This document shows positions 1-5,813 of a stretch of 5,813 nt of DNA, one piece after another. The first letter of the stretch is position 1, and every line of letters begins with the position of its first letter. Location of the stretch: NCBI GenBank assembly GCA_022710245.1, contig JAKLHH010000545.1, positions 1 through 5,813 on the forward strand, read 5' to 3'. The notes beneath the pieces were generated by a model that worked only from the letters and a program-made list of their open reading frames with translations, did no database searches and had not been told where the DNA came from. The position numbers and the translations under genes are program-made. This stretch comes from Myxococcota bacterium (GTDB taxonomy: Bacteria > Myxococcota > Polyangia > GCA-2747355 > JAKLHH01).

Positions 1-1
1 C

Positions 2-58
2 TACCGGCTGCTCTCGGCCGCCGAGCTCGAGGCCGAGGACCGACCGGAGAAGGACTGA
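2..58 (+). CDS. 3' end of an unidentified gene upstream of the shell protein gene
   Basis: An open frame enters from the left edge and ends at TGA 56-58. Its last 18 residues read YRLLSAAELEAEDRPEKD, an acidic, helical, solvent-exposed-looking C-terminus. Too little is present to assign a family. The next gene starts 3 bases after this stop, and its ribosome binding site lies inside these last codons, so the two genes are almost certainly co-transcribed and translationally coupled. Because the next gene encodes a microcompartment shell protein, this one is probably part of the same microcompartment locus (another shell protein or an enzyme); that is inference from context only. Confidence 0.6.
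   Translation, partial: YRLLSAAELEAEDRPEKD
46..54 (+). promoter_or_regulatory. Ribosome binding site supporting the TTG start at 62
   Basis: GGAGAAGGA sits inside the end of the upstream gene. Its AAGGA core (50-54) lies 7 bases before the TTG at 62, a normal Shine-Dalgarno distance. This is the main evidence that the long form of the shell protein, with its basic N-terminal tail, is really translated despite the TTG codon. Confidence 0.55.
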
Positions 59-61
59 GCG

Positions 62-787
62 TTGGCGAAGCGTCCCTCCAGACCCCCGCGTCAGCCCGCC
101 CGCGGCAAGCCCGCGAAGGCAGCGGCGCCCGCGCGCCCGCGTCCGCCGCTGCGTCGAGCCTCCGCGGCCAGGAAGGCCGCGCCCGCGCCCGCCACCGCGC
201 GACGCGCCCCGGCCGGGAGCGCCGTGGCAGCGGAGCCGGGACCGGCGCTGGGCCTGATCGAGGTGGGCAGCGTCGCTCGCGGCATGGTGATCGCAGACGC
301 GATGGTCAAGCGCGCGCAGGTCACGCTGCTCCAGGCCTCGCCGGTCACGCCGGGCAAGTTCGTGGTGGTGGTCGCGGGCGGCGAGGAGGAGGTCGGGCAG
401 GCGATGCAGGCGGGCCTCGAGCAGGCCGCCGACACGCTGATCGATCGCCTCTACCTGGCCAAGGCAGACCCGCAGCTCGCGCCGGCCATGCGCGGCGCGC
501 TCCCGCCCGCCGAGGTGGCGGCGCTCGGCATCGTGGAGACCTTCTCGGTGGCGGCGGCGGTGCTCTCCGCGGACCGCGCGGTGAAGGCGGCCGAGGTGCG
601 CCTCGTGCAGATGCGCCTCGCGCGCGGGCTCGGCGGGCGCGCCTATTACGTGCTCACCGGCGAGCTGCACCAGGTCCAGGCCGCGGTGGAGGCGGGGCGC
701 AGCATCATCCACGACGGGATGCTGCTGACGACGGAGATCATCGGGCGCCCGCACGCGGATCTGATCCACGCCGTCCTCGGCGCCTGA
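62..787 (+). CDS. Tandem-domain bacterial microcompartment shell protein (BMC-T, PduT-like) with a basic N-terminal tail
   Basis: BMC-T proteins form pseudohexameric trimers that tile into the facets of bacterial microcompartments and provide pores or redox sites. Two BMC domains are visible: residues about 62-145 (ALGLIEVGSVARG, then the PGKF pore-loop motif at 97-100) and 154-240 (ALGIVETFSVAAA, then GLGGRAYYVLTGE at 189-201). The pattern resembles the PduT-like single-layer class. In PduT a cysteine just before PGK binds a 4Fe-4S cluster; here that position is Thr96, and the protein has no cysteine, so no such cluster is expected. Residues 1-57 are an Ala/Pro/Arg/Lys-rich tail with 15 basic and no acidic residues, not normal for the family. 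The TTG start has a good ribosome site. An in-frame GTG at 224 (residue 55), with GGGAG at 215-219 only 4 bases away, would give a typical 187-residue BMC-T. The domain call is firm; the start and the compartment type are not settled. Confidence 0.9.
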   Translation: MAKRPSRPPRQPARGKPAKAAAPARPRPPLRRASAARKAAPAPATARRAPAGSAVAAEPGPALGLIEVGSVARGMVIADAMVKRAQVTLLQASPVTPGKFVVVVAGGEEEVGQAMQAGLEQAADTLIDRLYLAKADPQLAPAMRGALPPAEVAALGIVETFSVAAAVLSADRAVKAAEVRLVQMRLARGLGGRAYYVLTGELHQVQAAVEAGRSIIHDGMLLTTEIIGRPHADLIHAVLGA

Positions 788-928
788 GCCCCCTTCAGTC
801 GAGCCTGAGCTGCCCGGCGCCGACCCCGAGCACGCCGGCCTGGAACACGCACGTGCGGCCTCGGAGGCCAGCCGCCTGCGAAACGGGGTTATTCAGAATG
901 CAGGGATCAACGCGTTGGGAGCGATCAG

Positions 929-1438
929 ATGAGCGTTAGCGAAGCGCGCGAAGCGGACAGGCACGGTGATATCGTGAACGCAGCGGCGCTCTATGAGGCG
1001 GCGCTACAGGCAGAGGAGTGGTCGATAGAAGCAGTTCTCGACTTAATAGTGCTGTACTGGCAAGCGACCGATCCGGGTGAGGCTGCAGCACGGCACCTCA
1101 GTCGCGACTTCCTCGACATTGCTGGCAGGCGGATTCCCGAGTTGCTACGCGAGGCCCAACGCCGCTATCCGGGGCACGGCGAGGTGGCATTCTGGACGAG
1201 CTACATCGCCTGGGCTGACCTGGGCGACGAAATCGACGAGAGCGAGTACCGTCGGCTGTTGCGCGAAGGCGCCACATTGACGCCAGCGGTGTACCTCTTC
1301 TCGGCCAGCGACGGCAAGGAGGCACGTCCTGAGGCATTGCAGTTGCTGGAGCTGTGCCGAGGCCAGGGTACGAGCCGGGCGAAGTACATTGTGTCTGTGA
1401 TAGAAGCAAGGCTCAGACGTGAGAAAGGGTACCGCTGA
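929..1438 (+). CDS. Hypothetical helical TPR-like protein in lower-G+C DNA
   Basis: This 169-residue protein is soluble, with no signal peptide or membrane segment. Residues about 4-30 match a single tetratricopeptide repeat: G13-D14, A18, Y22 and A25-L26 fall at the conserved helix-B positions. The stretch 31-100 is also predicted-looking amphipathic helix (LDLIVLYWQ, then RRIPELLREAQRRYPGHGEVAFW), so a short TPR-like helical scaffold is plausible. The ATG has GGGAG at 917-921, 7 bases upstream. Base composition differs sharply from the neighbours: 69 of 120 bases in 961-1080 are G or C, against 92 of 120 in 541-660, and codons such as TTA and ATA appear. This suggests horizontal acquisition. 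Small helical proteins of this kind are sometimes immunity or accessory proteins of toxin systems, but no toxin is visible here and no function can be assigned. Confidence 0.75.
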   Translation: MSVSEAREADRHGDIVNAAALYEAALQAEEWSIEAVLDLIVLYWQATDPGEAAARHLSRDFLDIAGRRIPELLREAQRRYPGHGEVAFWTSYIAWADLGDEIDESEYRRLLREGATLTPAVYLFSASDGKEARPEALQLLELCRGQGTSRAKYIVSVIEARLRREKGYR

Positions 1439-1527
1439 TACCTCGCGGTGGCGTGCTGACGCGATCTGCCGTTGCGCTCAAGCGGCACGGGGGCGTGATC
1501 CCATTCTGGGGGGCCGCGGGCGGGCGC

Positions 1528-3747
<2,220 letters not shown>

Positions 3748-3762
3748 GGCGCAGCAACCTAC

Positions 3763-3778
3763 TTCAAGGAGGGTGCCA
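3763..3778 (-). promoter_or_regulatory. Near-match sigma-54-type promoter for the histidine kinase gene
   Basis: On the minus strand, TGGCAC (3778-3773), five bases, then TTGAA (3767-3763) resembles the sigma-54 pattern TGGCAC-N5-TTGCW. The -24 half is perfect and the 10-base distance between the GG and the -12 dinucleotide is right, but the -12 element reads GA rather than GC, an important mismatch. Transcription would start near 3752, only about 5 bases before the ATG. A competing reading is a sigma-70-like -10 TAGGTT at 3761-3756, 8 bases before the ATG, with no recognisable -35. Confidence 0.3.
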
Positions 3779-3789
3779 GGGCCACCCTC
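3769..3789. repeat. Perfect 7-base inverted repeat in the kinase promoter
   Basis: GAGGGTG (3769-3775) and CACCCTC (3783-3789) are perfect inverted copies separated by 7 bases. The site overlaps the -24 half of the candidate sigma-54 promoter and the place where a -35 element would lie for the alternative promoter, so it could be an operator. It is upstream of the likely transcript start and has no T-run, so a terminator role is unlikely. Chance is possible in this base composition. Confidence 0.3.
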
Positions 3790-3841
3790 GAGATGAGAGA
3801 CGGGAGGGTACCGTGATCACACTCGTCCGGGCCTCCGGGCG

Positions 3842-3890
3842 GCTGGCGGGCTGTCAGGAGCTGGACAGGAGGTGGTGAGGGCTGGACGGG
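3842..3890. promoter_or_regulatory. Repeats and dyad in the divergent control region, possible activator sites
   Basis: CTGTC (3851-3855) and GACAG (3864-3868) form a dyad with an 8-base spacer, 18 bases overall, about 108 bases upstream of the predicted kinase transcript start. Overlapping it are three similar direct copies: GCTGGCGGG (3842-3850), GCTGGACAGG (3860-3869) and GCTGGACGGG (3881-3890), spaced 18 and 21 bases. Distance and dyad size fit an enhancer for an NtrC-type activator, but no known consensus was recognised. Confidence 0.25.
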
Positions 3891-3911
3891 CTGGCCCGTG
3901 TAGCCCACCCG

Positions 3912-3934
3912 TCACGGTGTGAAGCCGCTTTCAC
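3912..3934. promoter_or_regulatory. Cluster of TCAC/GTGA half-sites, possible activator binding site
   Basis: Three half-sites occur within 23 bases: TCAC (3912-3915), GTGA (3919-3922) and TCAC (3931-3934). The first pair is a perfect 4-3-4 dyad. The second pair extends to GTGAA-N6-TTCAC (3919-3934). The cluster is centred about 91 bases upstream of the transcript start predicted for the lipoprotein gene, a usual distance for a sigma-54 activator site. The factor is unknown. Confidence 0.25.
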
Positions 3935-3987
3935 GATGGCGGCAGGCCCGGCGAGGAGAAGTGTCGGGATCCACGCGGCTCTTGATC

Positions 3988-4003
3988 TGGTCCTGCCCTT
4001 GCT
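3988..4003 (+). promoter_or_regulatory. Sigma-54-type promoter for the lipoprotein gene
   Basis: TGGTCC (3988-3993), five bases, then TTGCT (3999-4003) matches the sigma-54 pattern TGGCAC-N5-TTGCW. The two essential dinucleotides, GG (3989-3990) and GC (4001-4002), are both present with exactly 10 bases between them, and the -12 half is perfect. Transcription would begin near 4014, leaving a leader of about 24 bases that contains the strong ribosome site at 4026-4031. The agreement between promoter, leader and start codon is the main support. If correct, expression needs an enhancer-binding ATPase activator. Confidence 0.5.
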
Positions 4004-4025
4004 AAGACCGAAGACAGCGTCTCAC

Positions 4026-4031
4026 AGGAGG
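4026..4031 (+). promoter_or_regulatory. Strong ribosome binding site fixing the lipoprotein start
   Basis: AGGAGG, a full anti-Shine-Dalgarno match, ends 6 bases before the ATG at 4038. It decides the start over the upstream in-frame ATG at 3936, which would put 34 extra residues in front of an otherwise perfect signal peptide and would begin upstream of the predicted promoter. Confidence 0.85.
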
Positions 4032-4037
4032 CCACCG

Positions 4038-4304
4038 ATGAAGAAGCTGATGGTTGTCACCGCGCTGCTCCTCGTCTCTGCTCTCGGTCTCGGCGGTTGC
4101 GCGCCGCGCATGTTCGGCGCCCTGGCAGCGGGCGCGATCGTCGGCGCTGCGGTGGTCGGGACGGCCGTGGCGGTGGAGCACGCGCACTACCACTATCACA
4201 ACTGCGGCTGCCCGCGTCACTGGGACCATGGCCGCTGGGTCTACGCTTATCAGGGGAGCTACGAGTACTACGACCCCTACGCCCGCGTCTGGTATCGCTA
4301 CTAG
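4038..4304 (+). CDS. Small lipoprotein with a glycine-zipper segment and a His/Cys/Tyr-rich tail
   Basis: This 88-residue protein begins with a lipoprotein signal: MKK, a hydrophobic core (4-18), and the lipobox L18-G-G-C21, so Cys21 should be lipidated. Ala22 at the +2 position favours sorting to the outer membrane. Residues 26-46 are a hydrophobic Gly/Ala stretch with Gly27, Gly32, Gly36 and Gly41 spaced like a glycine zipper, which could insert in or line a membrane. The tail is remarkable: His48, 50, 52 and 54 alternate with other residues, followed by Cys56, Cys58, His61 and His64, then a Tyr/Trp-rich end (SYEYYDPYARVWYRY). A metal-binding role is possible but unproven. No named family is recognised with confidence. 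It is divergent from the kinase gene, with a sigma-54-type promoter of its own, and may be a target or sensor partner of that kinase. Confidence 0.82.
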   Translation: MKKLMVVTALLLVSALGLGGCAPRMFGALAAGAIVGAAVVGTAVAVEHAHYHYHNCGCPRHWDHGRWVYAYQGSYEYYDPYARVWYRY

Positions 4305-4325
4305 CCTTCAGCCACCAGCGACCCG

Positions 4326-5540
4326 CTACTGGTTCTCCTCGTAGTCCGTCGCGGCGCCGAGCTGCGCCAGATCGATCCCCGGGTCTGTCCGCTCGCCGCG
4401 GGCGCCGGGCGCGCCCTGGAAGTAGCGCGGCGGCGGGTAGCCGTAGGTGGCGGGGTCGAAGAACGTCTCGACCATGTCCTCGAACCCGTCAGCGATCATT
4501 CGCGCCTGGAACGTGGGCAGGACGCCGGTCGGCGAGAGGTAGCCCTTCACCTTGCCGGCCCGTCTCGAGCGCGTCTGCGTGAAGACGAAGAGATCCTGCA
4601 CGCGGTAGTCGCCCTTCTCGTCGAGGGGCAGCACCTCGCTGATCGACGTCAGGCGCCGCGAGCCGTCGCGCAGGCGCGCGGTGGTGACCACCAGGTCGAT
4701 CGCCGAGGCGACCTGCGCCCGCACGGCCCGGAGCGGGAGGCCCACGTCGGCGAGGAGCGCGAGGCTCTCCATGCGGCTCAGCGTCTCCAGCGAGCTGTTC
4801 GCGTGCACGGTGCTCAGCATGCCGCCGTGGCCGGTGTTCATGGCCTGCAGGAGGTCGAAGCACTCGCCGCCGCGCACCTCGCCGATGATGATCCGGTCTG
4901 GCCGCAGGCGCAGCGCGGAGTGGAGGAGGTCGCGGATGGTGATGGCGTTCTTGCCGTGGCGGTCGGGCGGCCGGCTCTCCAGCGGCACCAGGTGCTCCTG
5001 GGTGAGCTGCAGCTCCGCGGAGTCCTCGATGGTGAGGATCCGCTCCTCGTTGGGGATGAAGTGAGAGAGCACGTTGAGCAGCGTCGTCTTGCCGCTGCCC
5101 GTGCCGCCCGCGACGATGGCGTTGCGCTTGAGCTGGATCAGCACCTCCAGGAAGCGCGCGGCCTCGGTTGTCACCGAGCCGAAGCGGACCAGGTCATCCA
5201 TCACCAGCCCGCCCGGGTGGAACTTGCGGATGGTGATGACCGTCCCGCAGCGCGCCATCGGCGGCAGGATGACGTGGATGCGCGAGCCGTCGGGGAGGCG
5301 GGCGTCGAGGCGCGGCTGCTCGTCGCTGAGCGGCCGGCCCACGTACTGGGCCATGTTCCGCGCGGCGGCGAGGAGCCCGTCCTCGGTGAAGCGGGCGTCG
5401 GTGCGTGAGAGCAGCCCCTCGCGCTCGATCCAGACCTCCTCGGGGCCGTTGATCATCACCTCGGTCACCGAGGCGTCGTCGAGGAACGGCACCACCGGCT
5501 TGAGGAAGGCCCGCAGGGACTCGGAGAAGACATCCTTCAT
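4326..5540 (-). CDS. cpaF: CpaF/TadA-type secretion or pilus ATPase (VirB11-like family)
   Basis: This 404-residue protein is a hexameric cytoplasmic ATPase of the type II/IV secretion superfamily, CpaF/TadA branch, which powers assembly of Tad/Flp-type pili or related secretion. Signatures in order: the N-terminal domain FLDDASVTEVMINGPEEVW (19-37), DGSRIHV (84-90), Walker A GGTGSGKTT (145-153, Lys151), Asp box ILTIEDSAEL (168-177), Walker B RIIIGEVRG (216-224, Glu221), and His box GHGGMLSTVHANS (238-250, His246). All catalytic elements are intact. Many CpaF proteins carry about 80-100 more residues before the N-terminal domain; this one lacks them, and it has an extra Pro/Gly-rich acidic tail (about 363-404). 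The ATG at 5540 is preferred over a TTG at 5585 because the family homology begins there; neither has a Shine-Dalgarno site. No cpa/tad partner genes are visible. It converges on the lipoprotein gene, 21 bases between stops. Confidence 0.93.
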   Translation of the reverse strand: MKDVFSESLRAFLKPVVPFLDDASVTEVMINGPEEVWIEREGLLSRTDARFTEDGLLAAARNMAQYVGRPLSDEQPRLDARLPDGSRIHVILPPMARCGTVITIRKFHPGGLVMDDLVRFGSVTTEAARFLEVLIQLKRNAIVAGGTGSGKTTLLNVLSHFIPNEERILTIEDSAELQLTQEHLVPLESRPPDRHGKNAITIRDLLHSALRLRPDRIIIGEVRGGECFDLLQAMNTGHGGMLSTVHANSSLETLSRMESLALLADVGLPLRAVRAQVASAIDLVVTTARLRDGSRRLTSISEVLPLDEKGDYRVQDLFVFTQTRSRRAGKVKGYLSPTGVLPTFQARMIADGFEDMVETFFDPATYGYPPPRYFQGAPGARGERTDPGIDLAQLGAATDYEENQ

Positions 5541-5547
5541 GCGACGG

Positions 5548-5553
5548 AATCTA
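5548..5553 (-). promoter_or_regulatory. -10-like TAGATT placed for a leaderless message
   Basis: Reading on the minus strand, TAGATT ends 7 bases before the ATG of the ATPase gene, so transcription would begin at or within a base of the start codon. It fits the TANNNT form associated with leaderless genes in other bacteria, and the gene has no Shine-Dalgarno sequence. No convincing -35 element is seen 16-18 bases upstream. Confidence 0.35.
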
Positions 5554-5813
5554 GCACAACCCGGCGCGGTCTCCCGGCACGGCAAGGCCCGCGGGCGGCG
5601 CGGGTCCAGACGGCCCGGACCCCGGGCCAGGTGGCGTCTCGCCGCTGGCCACTGGCTCCGCCACCTCGCCCACGGTAGCCGCGGACGGCCGTCAGCGCCT
5701 CAGGCTAACAGCTCAGAACCATGGACCCCGCGCAGCGCCCCGCGCGGGCCTCCGGCTTGCACCGGCAGCTCCTGCCGAAACCTCTGCGACAGCTCGCAAG
5801 CAGGACCGTCTTA
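5554..5813. other. Non-coding stretch upstream of the ATPase gene, rich in G+C hairpins
   Basis: No convincing gene was found on either strand; the frames reaching the right edge are short, lack supported starts or are stopped. Perfect short hairpins are frequent: GGCCCGG/CCGGGCC (5612-5618 with 5622-5628), an overlapping alternative GGGTCC/GGACCC (5602-5607 with 5617-5622), CCCGCGC/GCGCGGG (5727-5733 with 5742-5748), and CGGCAG/CTGCCG (5763-5768 with 5772-5777), the last nested within GCTTGC/GCAAGC (5755-5760 with 5796-5801). None has a T-run. They may be structural or chance products of base composition. No tRNA T-loop sequence was seen. Confidence 0.5.

Noticed and set aside
814..838. CCGGCG/CGCCGG inverted repeat after the shell protein gene as an operon terminator
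   Set aside because: It has a 6-base stem with a 13-base loop and no T-run; such stems are expected by chance at this G+C content.
857..869. GGCCT-CGG-AGGCC mini-hairpin upstream of the gene at 929
   Set aside because: It is only 5 base pairs with no associated element and no clear regulatory placement.
3982..4008. Sigma-70-type promoter TTGATC / TAAGAC before the lipoprotein gene
   Set aside because: The spacer is 15 bases and the -10 matches poorly; the overlapping sigma-54 pattern fits much better.
3936..4037. Upstream ATG extending the lipoprotein by 34 residues
   Set aside because: It would bury the lipoprotein signal, starts before the predicted promoter, and the perfect ribosome site at 4026-4031 supports the ATG at 4038.
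4314..4333. Weak hairpin in the 21-base convergent gap (ACCAG with CTGGT, or AGCG with CGCT)
   Set aside because: The stems are only 4-5 bases, the alternatives compete, and there is no T-run on either strand, so a terminator call is not supported.
4097..4582. A 161-residue + strand frame across the lipoprotein and the end of the ATPase gene
   Set aside because: It overlaps two well-supported genes in the wrong frame or strand and has Arg/Ser/Pro-rich shadow composition.
4803..5408. A 201-residue + strand frame opposite the ATPase gene
   Set aside because: It is antisense to the conserved Walker and His boxes and has no features of its own.
5700..5813. Short minus-strand frames entering from the right edge as a gene end
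   Set aside because: All are under 40 codons in view, one begins with a stop at the edge, and none shows a recognisable C-terminal motif.

Overview
The window is very G+C-rich DNA (about 77% by hand count over 541-660). It fits a myxobacterium or related Deltaproteobacterium (Anaeromyxobacter-like). This is inferred from base composition, a large multi-membrane-segment histidine kinase with a HAMP domain, a CpaF-type ATPase, sigma-54-like promoters and a microcompartment shell gene. No rRNA, tRNA, CRISPR array or complete mobile element was seen.

Layout. (1) 1-787, + strand: the tail of an unidentified gene, then a tandem-domain bacterial microcompartment shell protein (BMC-T, PduT-like) 3 bases later, so the window opens at the end of a probable microcompartment operon. 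The shell protein carries an unusual basic Ala/Pro/Arg/Lys-rich N-terminal tail of about 55 residues, and an in-frame GTG would give the normal-length protein without it. (2) 929-1438, + strand: a small helical, TPR-like protein of unknown function in clearly less G+C-rich DNA, probably acquired by transfer. (3) 1528-3747, - strand: an orphan hybrid-free sensor histidine kinase with about ten membrane segments, HAMP, coiled coil, and HisKA/HATPase domains with all boxes intact. A large hairpin sits at its 3' end, in the convergent junction. (4) 3748-4037: a divergent control region. It holds a good sigma-54-type promoter match facing right, a near match facing left, and dyads between them at enhancer-like distances. 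(5) 4038-4304, + strand: a small lipoprotein with a glycine-zipper segment and a His/Cys/Tyr-rich tail. (6) 4326-5540, - strand: a CpaF/TadA-type secretion or pilus ATPase, converging on the lipoprotein with 21 bases between stops. It has no ribosome binding site but has a -10-like TAGATT 7 bases before its ATG, suggesting a leaderless message. (7) 5541-5813: non-coding, rich in G+C hairpins.

How they may work together. The shell protein belongs with genes to the left of the window. The kinase and lipoprotein are divergently arranged around a shared control region and may form one sigma-54-dependent envelope-sensing unit; the kinase subclass (H-E-x-N-N-P-L) commonly pairs with NtrC-type activators. 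That link is inference. The ATPase has no pilus or secretion partners in view, so its system cannot be named.
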